Below, in pieces: positions 1 to 8,229 of a DNA stretch of 64,000 bases; positions within the stretch are counted from its first letter, which is position 1, and every line of letters starts with the position of its first letter. The notes beneath the pieces were generated by a model. The model searched no databases. It saw nothing but the letters and a program-made list of their open reading frames with translations, and was not told where the DNA came from. The position numbers and the translations under genes are program-made. The DNA comes from a bacterium (GTDB taxonomy: Bacteria > Babelota > Babeliae > Babelales > UBA12409), in the NCBI GenBank assembly GCA_018660415.1, contig JABJKG010000013.1, positions 65,874 through 129,873 of the forward strand. Reading direction: 5' to 3'.

Positions 1-1529
1 TTGTTGAACGGACACCAGAGACCATTAACCCGCAAATGCCTACCGGTAAATACGAACTTCAAGTTGATAAACTTCAAATTCTCAACAAAGCCAAAGGGCT
101 TCCCTTCATGCTTGATGAAGGTGGATCTGTTGATGAAGAACTTCGCTTAAAATATCGCTACCTTGATTTAAGACGTCCAGAGACTTTAGCAAAATTTAAA
201 ATGCGTGATGATATTACATTCGCAATGCGCGAATTTTTGCACAAAAATGGATTCTACGAAATCGAAACTCCAATCTTGACTAAGAACTCGATGGAGGGAG
301 CTCGTGAATTCTTGGTGCCTTCTCGTATGCATGAGGGCAAGTTTTATGCATTGCCTCAGTCGCCACAAATTTACAAACAATTATTGATGGCTGGCGGTGT
401 TGAAAAGTACTTTCAGTTAGCGCGTTGTTTTCGTGATGAAGATCTACGTGCGGACAGACAGCCTGAGTTTACGCAGCTTGATATGGAGATGTCTTTTGTT
501 AATGAAAAAGACGTACAGGCTCTTATGGAAGAGTTGTTTGTTTTTATGTTTAAAAAAGTTCTTAATAAAGATTTACCGGTACCTTTCCCGCATATGTCGT
601 ATGAGGATGCATTTAAAGATTATGGTTCTGATAAGCCGGATGTTCGTTTTGAACTTAAGATACATGACTACTCACCCTTATTTAAAGATTCCGAGCTTTC
701 GTTTTTGAAGGCGGTTATTTCTAAGGGTGGTAAGGTTGGCGGTCTTTGTGTTTCTCAGCATGAGTTTACTCGTTCTCAACTGGACAAGTGGGTTGATGTT
801 GCAACGAAGTTGGGAGCAAAGGGGCTGTTGTGGATTCGCTTTAAAGAAGATGGCTCTGTTGAGTCTCCAGTATCAAAATTTTTACCAGCAGACTTTCTTG
901 AGCAAGTTAAGTCGGTGTATCCTAATATCACTGCAGGCGATACCCTCTTTTTAATTGCTGGTAACTATACCGATGCATGGCCGTTATTAGGTCGCTTACG
1001 ATTGGCGCTAGCAAAAGATCTCAACCTTATTGATACAAATAAGTTTGATCTGTTGTGGGTTGATAGTTTTCCAATGTTTGAGTTTGATGATGAAAATAAA
1101 CGTTGGCATGCTACCCATCACCCTTTCACTAGCCCACAAAACACTGAAGAAACAGATCCGAGCAAGGTGATAGCACGGGCGTATGATTTAGTGTGTAATG
1201 GGATGGAGCTCGGTGGTGGATCTGTTCGTATCCATGAAAAAGAGTTACAAGAAAAAGTCTTTGACTTGATGGGCATTGATAAAGCAACATCGGAAAAGAT
1301 GTTTGGTTTCTTGCTAGAAGCTCAAGAGCTTGGGTTCCCGCCACACGCTGGTATTGCTCTTGGTCTTGATCGCCTTATCATGTTGCTAACAGGCTCAAGC
1401 TCTATTCGTGATGTAATAGCGTTTCCTAAAACACAACGCGGTCATGATGCACTTATGGAAGCACCAACCAGTGTCGATAACGCAGCACTAAAAGAGTACG
1501 GCTTGCTTAAAAAAATAACAGCAAAATAG
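1..1529 (+). CDS. aspS: Aspartyl-tRNA synthetase, 5' end outside window
   Basis: Class II aminoacyl-tRNA synthetase that charges tRNA-Asp (or tRNA-Asp/Asn) in the cytoplasm. The open frame runs through base 3 without a start, and its first residues match the linker after the N-terminal OB-fold, so roughly the first 80-100 residues lie upstream. Visible are motif 2 (FRDEDLRADRQPEFTQLD), the bacterial GAD-type insertion region in the middle, and motif 3 (GIALGLDRLIMLLTG) near the C-terminus. It ends with TAG and is followed by a short AT-rich gap before enolase, same strand. Identity is firm; discriminating versus non-discriminating specificity cannot be read here. Confidence 0.96.
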   Translation, partial: VERTPETINPQMPTGKYELQVDKLQILNKAKGLPFMLDEGGSVDEELRLKYRYLDLRRPETLAKFKMRDDITFAMREFLHKNGFYEIETPILTKNSMEGAREFLVPSRMHEGKFYALPQSPQIYKQLLMAGGVEKYFQLARCFRDEDLRADRQPEFTQLDMEMSFVNEKDVQALMEELFVFMFKKVLNKDLPVPFPHMSYEDAFKDYGSDKPDVRFELKIHDYSPLFKDSELSFLKAVISKGGKVGGLCVSQHEFTRSQLDKWVDVATKLGAKGLLWIRFKEDGSVESPVSKFLPADFLEQVKSVYPNITAGDTLFLIAGNYTDAWPLLGRLRLALAKDLNLIDTNKFDLLWVDSFPMFEFDDENKRWHATHHPFTSPQNTEETDPSKVIARAYDLVCNGMELGGGSVRIHEKELQEKVFDLMGIDKATSEKMFGFLLEAQELGFPPHAGIALGLDRLIMLLTGSSSIRDVIAFPKTQRGHDALMEAPTSVDNAALKEYGLLKKITAK

Positions 1530-1605
1530 TAGCATTCATATTTTTTCTTTTCATTTTTGATAGGATAATACTTAATTAAATTAATAATTATCATTGAGAA
1601 GAACT

Positions 1606-2862
1606 ATGAAAATAAAGAATATTTTAGGTCGTGAAGTTTATGATTCCCAGGGTTTTCCTACCCTAGCGTGTGATATTTTCCTCGAAAACAATCGCTATGT
1701 TACATCCATTGTTCCCGCAGGAACATCAACAGGTTTATTTGAGGCTTGTGAACTGCGCGATGGCGGTGAGCGCTTGATGGGCAAGGGCGTCAAAAAAGCT
1801 ATAAAAATTATCGAGACTAAAATAGCACCCCTTTTTGTTGGCGAAGAAATTGACGCTGTCGAGATGGATAGGAAGTTGCTAGAGCTTGATCCATCAGAAC
1901 AAAAAAATGTGCTTGGTGGCAACACTATGATCGCTGTGAGCATGGCCTTATTCAAGGCACACGCAAAGTCCTTAGATTTAGAGCTGTACGATTTTATAGC
2001 TCGAGTTTTGGATAATCCGACTATTTCATTGCCAGTTCCTCTTATCAATGTAATTAACGGTGGCGCGCACGGTGACGCACGACTACCTATTCAAGAGTTT
2101 TTATTGATTCCTCATGGCGTTGAAAATTTCACACAAGCCATGCAGGTGAGCGCTGAGGTTTTTCATGTTCTTAAGGGGCTTTTAGAAAAACAAGGTCGAT
2201 CTACTGCGCTGGGCGCTGAGGGTGGATTTATGCCTACCTTTGAAAACATTGAACAGCCATTTGATCTGATTATGGAGGCAGTTACAGCTGCTGGCTATAG
2301 TAAGGATATGTTTGGTATTGGCGTTGATGTTGCTGCTACCCAATTTTATGACGACAAAAAGAAGACCTATTCGTGGTTTGGAGAAAACAAGACAGCAGAA
2401 CAAATGATTGATGTGTATGCCTCCTTATCAGACAAGTATCCACTTTTGTTGATTGAGGATGGTTTGGCTGAGCAAGATTGGGATAACTGGACGCTTATGA
2501 TGGAGCAACTAGGAACCTCTGTTTACCTTATAGCCGATGACTTGGTGGTGAGCAATATCTATCATGTTGCAAAGGCAGTCAAGAAGAGTGCTGCTAACGG
2601 GATTATTATTAAGCCTAATCAGGTGGGCACCATTTCTCAGATTTTTGAATCAGTCATGCTATGCAAAGAGTACGACTTGAACATGGTAGCTTCGCATCGG
2701 TCACGAGATTCTGAAGATACTTTTATTGCAGACCTTGCTGTTGGCATTGGTGCTCAGTTTATTAAAACTGGTGGCCTTATGCGCTCTGAGCGGCTATCTA
2801 AATATAACCGCTTACTCTTTATTGAAGAGCTACAAAGCTTAATTGATCTGGAAGAGCTGTAA
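1606..2862 (+). CDS. eno: Enolase (divergent)
   Basis: Converts 2-phosphoglycerate to phosphoenolpyruvate in glycolysis. The ATG at 1606 is chosen because GAGAAG lies just before it; a TTG 12 bases upstream is in frame but has no ribosome site. This gives 418 residues, a normal length. Catalytic and metal residues are present: Glu205 in GAEGG (usually GDEGG), Asp241, Glu284 in IEDGL, Asp311/312, Lys336 in IIKPNQ, the SHRS loop at 363-366 and Lys387 in IKTGG. The surroundings are diverged, for example YDSQGFPT instead of LDSRGNPT, so it is an outlying but probably active enolase. It stands between aspS and a convergent exported-protein gene. Confidence 0.95.
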   Translation: MKIKNILGREVYDSQGFPTLACDIFLENNRYVTSIVPAGTSTGLFEACELRDGGERLMGKGVKKAIKIIETKIAPLFVGEEIDAVEMDRKLLELDPSEQKNVLGGNTMIAVSMALFKAHAKSLDLELYDFIARVLDNPTISLPVPLINVINGGAHGDARLPIQEFLLIPHGVENFTQAMQVSAEVFHVLKGLLEKQGRSTALGAEGGFMPTFENIEQPFDLIMEAVTAAGYSKDMFGIGVDVAATQFYDDKKKTYSWFGENKTAEQMIDVYASLSDKYPLLLIEDGLAEQDWDNWTLMMEQLGTSVYLIADDLVVSNIYHVAKAVKKSAANGIIIKPNQVGTISQIFESVMLCKEYDLNMVASHRSRDSEDTFIADLAVGIGAQFIKTGGLMRSERLSKYNRLLFIEELQSLIDLEEL

Positions 2863-2872
2863 GGGACAGCTT

Positions 2873-3451
2873 TTATCCTTCTTTGTAGTAGAATGTATTA
2901 TGACGTATCGATGCTCCATTAGACTTATTCAGTATTGAGGTCAGTCTATCCAGTTCTTTTACAACTTGTGCGCAGCTTTTTTCTTTACATAACAGTTCTA
3001 ATATTTTCATATTTATTGCTCGTTCACTAGCTGATTGTTCATCATCGACACCAGTAGGATATGGAATATATTCAACTGAAAAACTTAATCCTTCATCCTT
3101 ATTTTTTTCTACATGTTCAGTTTCAGTTACGCATGTGGCATTGGCACGAAATAGCTCATAAACTTTAAGTACAGTTTTGAGTGCCTCTGCATGATTGTTT
3201 GCAAAAGCTTCAAATGATCGGTCTTCTCGATTCTTATCAAAATATTCGTGCAATTTAAGGCTTAATACATCACCTTGGTTTATTTTTTCTGCCGGTACAT
3301 TATCAGGTTTTACATAGATTCGAAAAACAAAGTCCACTGGTCGACCTGTATTATCAGTTTCTTGTTCTCCGTGAAGAGCTATTACAGCTCCTGTGAGCAA
3401 CAAAAACCCAGCTACTCTAAACCCAATAATCTTATTGAATACTTTATTCAT
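2873..3451 (-). CDS. Exported protein of unknown function
   Basis: 192 residues with a basic start and a hydrophobic segment (about residues 9-27) ending near ALHG, which reads as a signal peptide. The mature part is hydrophilic and mostly helical, with two cysteine pairs in its second half (ATC...; LLCKEKSCAQ). AAAGGA precedes the ATG. It is the last gene on the minus strand after the secretin operon, about 50 bases from the secretin stop, so it may be co-transcribed and exported, but no family is recognised. Confidence 0.7.
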   Translation of the reverse strand: MNKVFNKIIGFRVAGFLLLTGAVIALHGEQETDNTGRPVDFVFRIYVKPDNVPAEKINQGDVLSLKLHEYFDKNREDRSFEAFANNHAEALKTVLKVYELFRANATCVTETEHVEKNKDEGLSFSVEYIPYPTGVDDEQSASERAINMKILELLCKEKSCAQVVKELDRLTSILNKSNGASIRHNTFYYKEG

Positions 3452-3502
3452 AGTGCATCCTTTTGATGTATGTTAATCCCAAATCCAATAAGAAGATATT
3501 TT

Positions 3503-6004
3503 TTATTTTTTCTTCTTATCGAAAGGATTTTTTTTGTTTTTTAGCTTTTTTTTCAATTGTCGCTCTTTAAGAGATTGAGACTTTCTTGTCTTTTTTGTTT
3601 TTTTCTTGTTGTTTTTTGCTCGAGTTAGGGCTTTGTGTTCAAGTGCTTTTTCTTCAGCTACAAGCTGTTGTTTATGCTCTTTTTCAAATTCTGCTTGATC
3701 AGCAGCTGCCATTTTCTTCAGCGCCTTGTTTTCTACTTTTTTAGCGAGTGCTGATTGCCCACCAGAGTCATAGCTACCTTGGTTAACAAAAAGGTCGATC
3801 GAGTTGTTAAAGTTTTCCGGCATATAATGTGCATACGGGAATACAATTCGAGATACAGGGTTGTTCATTGATTCAAAGTTTTCTCCAGCAGAAAGGATTT
3901 CCCCTTTAAGTGCACTTGTTTTGGTTTGAGTGAATGAATTGACACCACCACTTAATAAAGGTCTGATAATGGTAGGAGAGATAAATATTAGAAGTACTGA
4001 ACGATCATAGTCTTTGGTTCGTTTTTTAAACAAGTTTCCTACAATTGGTATTGATGATAATACCGGAGTTCCACTTTGGGTGTTTTCAGTTGTTACCTGG
4101 GTAAGACCACCAAGAACCAATACTTCTTTATCTTCAATATTAGCATTGGTTGTAATAGCACGAATAGTTCGTGTGGATGAGCCGTCCAAGAATTCATTTG
4201 CTTGTACTAGAATTTGTAAGTTAATACTGTTGGAGATACTGATGTGAGGATAAAGCGCTACCGAGAGTGCCGCATCCAGCTTTTGGCTGTTTACAGTAAT
4301 TGGACCACCGGTACTGGCAGTATCTGCACTACCATTAGCGAGTTTTTCGGTTACAAGATCAATACTCGCTTGTTGGTGATTACTCGTTACAAGAAACGGC
4401 TGTGATAAAATTGTAGAACGTTTGTATTGACTGATCATTTGTAAAATCCCCAATATCCCGTTCGTGGACTTGTATGACAGTATGGTTTGCCCTGCCGATG
4501 CTATGCTCGCAATATTGGTAAGACCTGGATGAGTTGTATCGCCAGCAGGGACGGGAAGCAAGTTAGAGTCGATACCTTGTGCTGAATCTAGAGTATCGGT
4601 ATATGCTCCACTACTGTCTTTTTCATAGTTTAATACCGGAGTGGTTATTTGTGATGATTGCCATTTTGCAACCGGTGGAGGATCACACACTGCTTGTGAG
4701 CCACGAATTTGTGCTTCCAATTCTTTTAGATCGCTCAATGTTATCTCGGCAATAAGGACCTCGAAAGCAACTTGAAGCTGAGGGCGATCGAGCTGATCTA
4801 TAATAGACTCGATCATTTTCCAGTCACGTTCTTTTGCAGCGATTACCAAGTTGTTTCCACTACTACCAGCAAGCTTTTCTTGGGTTAGATCAACAGACCC
4901 GCCAATTTGTTTACCAATGGCTGTTTCTTTAAGTTTCGCCTGTTGTGAGCTTGATTGATCGGCTTTTTGGGCTACAATAATAACCCCAGAAAGCAGGTCG
5001 TCCTTACTTTTACCGGTGGATTGATCACCCGGCATTTTATGCTTAATAAGATTGACGAGCTCAGGAGCAAACTCTTCTGCATTTAAGTTATTTAGGTGCT
5101 TGATGTGAAGGATATTTTTATTTGTTTTTGGCTCAGAGTCCAAGTATTTATGAATAAACTTAGATACACGATCAACGGATTCTACTTTACCCATGATCGC
5201 AACTGAGTTGGAGCTTGGGATTGAAACTACGCGGGTATTTTTAGAGAAAAAAGTCGTTCGCTGGGTTTGTTGGGGCATTGGATAAAAACGATTTCCTTCA
5301 GCATCAGGGATGAGCTTATTGATGATCTGAACAACGACACTAGCTTGTGCGTGTCGTAAGGGAAGGACCTCTATTGATTCTCTAAATCCAGTTATGTCTA
5401 GTTCTTGGACAATATTCATCACCCCTTTAATTTTTGAGGCGCTACCAGTGATTAGTACGCTATTAGACTTTGCATCAAAAAGTGCCTTACTATCACTGCC
5501 GGGTAACATATCTTTAAAAATAGACTGTAGATTAGCCTTGGTACTATTGTTTTCTGCGATATTTATATTAACAAAGCTATAAATATATCGAATAGGTTCA
5601 TCATTATCGGGGAGTGTACTAGGAGAAAAGTTGCCACCCCATAACGGTAGCGGAGTAATATCAATTTCTTTTGATGGAACAATTATGAAATCTTCTGCGT
5701 GTGGCGTAATTATAAAGCCGGACATATTAAGAAAAGTTTCTAAAAACTCCCAAGCACGTTGCGGGCTGATGCGTTCTGCTAGGGGGAAAAACACTTTAAC
5801 CTGTAATCCATCTTGTTTTTCAGGGAAGATGATATTTATATTGCGTTTAGCACTCAGACGAACAATGATATCCATGAGTTTTTCATGTTGAATATCAAAC
5901 GAAATCGTTTCAGATTCTTCAGAGTTCATTTCTTTTGCATGTAGCAAACTAATGCTCGAGTACGATATAAGAAGAGCAATAAAAATCAAATTAAGTTTTT
6001 TCAT
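3503..6004 (-). CDS. Secretin (GspD/PilQ family), operon-distal copy
   Basis: Outer-membrane secretin expected to form the multimeric gated channel of a type II secretion or type IV pilus-like machine. About 833 residues from the ATG at 6004, which has GGAG nine bases upstream; an ATG at 6019 overlaps the previous stop (TAATG) but is less well placed. A signal peptide (to about LLHA) is followed by an N0 domain, repeated N1-type modules, a long secretin core and the C-terminal signature GTPVLSSIPIVGNLF. After the core there is a roughly 150-residue tail ending in a very Lys-rich stretch (KKLKNKKNPFDKKKK). It is the second secretin in the same operon. The tail is not typical of GspD. Confidence 0.9.
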   Translation of the reverse strand: MKKLNLIFIALLISYSSISLLHAKEMNSEESETISFDIQHEKLMDIIVRLSAKRNINIIFPEKQDGLQVKVFFPLAERISPQRAWEFLETFLNMSGFIITPHAEDFIIVPSKEIDITPLPLWGGNFSPSTLPDNDEPIRYIYSFVNINIAENNSTKANLQSIFKDMLPGSDSKALFDAKSNSVLITGSASKIKGVMNIVQELDITGFRESIEVLPLRHAQASVVVQIINKLIPDAEGNRFYPMPQQTQRTTFFSKNTRVVSIPSSNSVAIMGKVESVDRVSKFIHKYLDSEPKTNKNILHIKHLNNLNAEEFAPELVNLIKHKMPGDQSTGKSKDDLLSGVIIVAQKADQSSSQQAKLKETAIGKQIGGSVDLTQEKLAGSSGNNLVIAAKERDWKMIESIIDQLDRPQLQVAFEVLIAEITLSDLKELEAQIRGSQAVCDPPPVAKWQSSQITTPVLNYEKDSSGAYTDTLDSAQGIDSNLLPVPAGDTTHPGLTNIASIASAGQTILSYKSTNGILGILQMISQYKRSTILSQPFLVTSNHQQASIDLVTEKLANGSADTASTGGPITVNSQKLDAALSVALYPHISISNSINLQILVQANEFLDGSSTRTIRAITTNANIEDKEVLVLGGLTQVTTENTQSGTPVLSSIPIVGNLFKKRTKDYDRSVLLIFISPTIIRPLLSGGVNSFTQTKTSALKGEILSAGENFESMNNPVSRIVFPYAHYMPENFNNSIDLFVNQGSYDSGGQSALAKKVENKALKKMAAADQAEFEKEHKQQLVAEEKALEHKALTRAKNNKKKTKKTRKSQSLKERQLKKKLKNKKNPFDKKKK

Positions 6005-6018
6005 AACATTATACTCCA

Positions 6019-6591
6019 TTAAGATCCTTCAGCCTCAGCCTTTTTCAGGAGTGTTCCTATTGTTAAGTTTAAGTCAACTACAGGATTAGTCTTTGAGTGA
6101 ACAATTTCTAATTTTTTGGTATAGACTCGTTCGCTTTGTTCTATTTCAAACAATAAGTCTACCACTTGGCGCATATTCATGTTGGTTAATTGGACTACAA
6201 GGTTAACCTCCTCATATCCTGAGCGCCTCACCCCCTCGGTGTCATTGATGCTAGTTTTTTCTGACGTTCGATATGCATTGAGCTTAAGCTTATCAAGAAC
6301 TGTTTTAAAATATTCAATTATCTTGAAACTTTTATCCTTGGATAGCATTGTTTCTACAGTGGTTCGTTGTTTATCTACTACAGCATTTTTAGAGAGTAGG
6401 CTTTGAGTTTCTCTGCGGGCAATATTGAGAGATGACATTTGTTTTTTGAGAGTTTTGACCATTCCTGTATAGCGATATAAAAAGAAACCGCCAAACAAAA
6501 CCAACAAGCCAAGTACCACAAAAAGCGTTCGTAGTTGTTTTTTATCATCAAACTCTTCTAGAAAATGTTTGTATTTATTTAAAAATTTCAT
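6019..6591 (-). CDS. PilO / GspM-like inner-membrane assembly protein
   Basis: 190 residues: short cytoplasmic start, one transmembrane helix (about 22-41, LFVVLGLLVLFGGFFLY), a coiled-coil region, then a small alpha/beta periplasmic domain ending in the pattern of a ferredoxin-like PilO/GspM fold. In known systems this protein dimerises with PilN (or GspL) to form the inner-membrane platform that aligns the secretin. It lies 3 bases after the PilM-PilN fusion gene and its stop overlaps an in-frame ATG of the downstream secretin, so it is part of one transcript. The call depends on architecture and operon position more than on sequence motifs. Confidence 0.75.
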   Translation of the reverse strand: MKFLNKYKHFLEEFDDKKQLRTLFVVLGLLVLFGGFFLYRYTGMVKTLKKQMSSLNIARRETQSLLSKNAVVDKQRTTVETMLSKDKSFKIIEYFKTVLDKLKLNAYRTSEKTSINDTEGVRRSGYEEVNLVVQLTNMNMRQVVDLLFEIEQSERVYTKKLEIVHSKTNPVVDLNLTIGTLLKKAEAEGS

Positions 6592-6594
6592 TTT

Positions 6595-8229
6595 CTACTC
6601 CCCATTCACTTTCGCGACTTTTATTTTTACCGTAAAGGTGGTTGTTTTTGTGTTATAGTCAGTCTGGATCATATCTTGTGGAATAGTGGAATGTTGTAGC
6701 AACTTAGACTCTTTGAGTGATTCTTCAAGTATGGTGAGGGATTTAAAGTCACTATCTTTAATTTCGCCTTCAAGAGTAATTGACCCATCTTCAAGCTCCA
6801 TTGAAAGGCGTTTGAACTTAATGCCAAGGCTTTCACGATCAATGCGGATACTTAATTCTTGTAGGTATTCTAGATATGAAAATCGTGCTTCTTTTGAGAA
6901 GGCAAACCATAGGTTTTCTTCTTCTTCTAGTTTTGTTTGTGCATACTTAACAGCCCTGTCCGGCTTGGTTAGGGCACTTCGCTCAGTTATATCAAACGTA
7001 GTTTTTAATTTTGATATTAATTCTTTGGTGCCGGTTTTAACGACTGAAGACAATCGTTTGTGTTGTACAAACGTATTTCCTATAAAGAGCCCAAAAATCA
7101 AAACGATCAATACTAGAGCGGTTATCAACTGTTTAGTAATGACTCCTACGTTGGCAGCCTTAAAGAATGTCGTTAGGAAGTTGAACTCTTGAATTTGTTT
7201 TGTTGGGCATGCAACAGAGGCTGAAACCATGAACTCTTGTGCAATTGACTGTAGTGATTTTTTCAAAGAAACCGTCTTGCCTGAGGTGAGTTCTTTTGTT
7301 TCTACACATTCAAATGGGATCGACATTTTTTGCGTTGCAAACTCTGAAAGATGGTTGAGAACGGCAGCCTGTCCAGTGATCAAAGCTTTTTTGATAGGGG
7401 TAAAGTCTTTTTGTTGGGACTGAAAAGCGCTAAAAGTAAATTGAATTTCGTTGAAAAAGTTGTTTATTTTGGTGAATAATTCTTTTCCTTGATCTGTATT
7501 TTCCTCTTTATCATACCTGAGCGCGACCTCAAGCTCTTCTTTGGATGCAAGCGCAGGTAATCCTTGATTGATACTACGGACCAATTTTAATTTATTGTCT
7601 TGTATATAACTAATCGTAGTACTGTCTGCCCCAAGCTCGATGAGCGCCGCACCCTCACCCAGGTTTTGGTACTTAGGTATTTCTGTAACAAACGAGAACA
7701 GAGCCAGAATGTCCACAACGATTGTGTGTGGGCTGATGCCTGCCTCAGTTAAAATGGAAACATAACGAGAAACGTGTTTTTGCTGGGTTACAGCTACCAA
7801 TATAGTAGTGGTCTTCTCTTTTTTATTTTGACTTGTTACAGAAAAATCATAAACCGCTTGATCGAGTGGAAAAGGGAGGAACTGTTCTATTTCATAACCG
7901 AGCACCATTCTGATTTTATCGGTATCCAAAAAAGGGAAAGAGAGTTCTTTAAATATTACTAACGAGCTTGGCATTGCCAAGCGAACTTGTGAGTGGCTTC
8001 CTAGATCTTTAACAACCTTTTTTATAGAGTCTGCAATTGCTTCGTCATAATTTTGATCCGGTGAAAAACCAAGCTTTTCATATTTAAACTCTTGGATGGC
8101 TACCTTAGACCCACTAGCGTGTGCCTTTGTGGCATATACCCCATGAGATTGAAGAGCAAGCCCAATTATTTTTTGAGAAAAAAGATAATACCCTTTGATT
8201 TGTTCAGGGATGAAGATGTTTTTTATCAT
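6595..8229 (-). CDS. PilM-PilN fusion (GspL-like platform protein)
   Basis: 544 residues. Residues about 20-340 are an actin-fold PilM/FtsA-like domain, with motifs such as YEIEQFLPFPLDQAVYDF and the phosphate-binding IELGADSTTI. A single transmembrane helix follows (363-388), then a coiled coil and a PilN-like ferredoxin domain to the C-terminus. In type IV pili PilM and PilN are separate proteins; GspL of type II secretion has a comparable fused arrangement. It probably anchors the cytoplasmic motor to the envelope complex. The start overlaps the upstream secretin's stop by four bases (ATGA), indicating translational coupling. No motor ATPase gene is in the window. Confidence 0.85.
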   Translation of the reverse strand: MIKNIFIPEQIKGYYLFSQKIIGLALQSHGVYATKAHASGSKVAIQEFKYEKLGFSPDQNYDEAIADSIKKVVKDLGSHSQVRLAMPSSLVIFKELSFPFLDTDKIRMVLGYEIEQFLPFPLDQAVYDFSVTSQNKKEKTTTILVAVTQQKHVSRYVSILTEAGISPHTIVVDILALFSFVTEIPKYQNLGEGAALIELGADSTTISYIQDNKLKLVRSINQGLPALASKEELEVALRYDKEENTDQGKELFTKINNFFNEIQFTFSAFQSQQKDFTPIKKALITGQAAVLNHLSEFATQKMSIPFECVETKELTSGKTVSLKKSLQSIAQEFMVSASVACPTKQIQEFNFLTTFFKAANVGVITKQLITALVLIVLIFGLFIGNTFVQHKRLSSVVKTGTKELISKLKTTFDITERSALTKPDRAVKYAQTKLEEEENLWFAFSKEARFSYLEYLQELSIRIDRESLGIKFKRLSMELEDGSITLEGEIKDSDFKSLTILEESLKESKLLQHSTIPQDMIQTDYNTKTTTFTVKIKVAKVNGE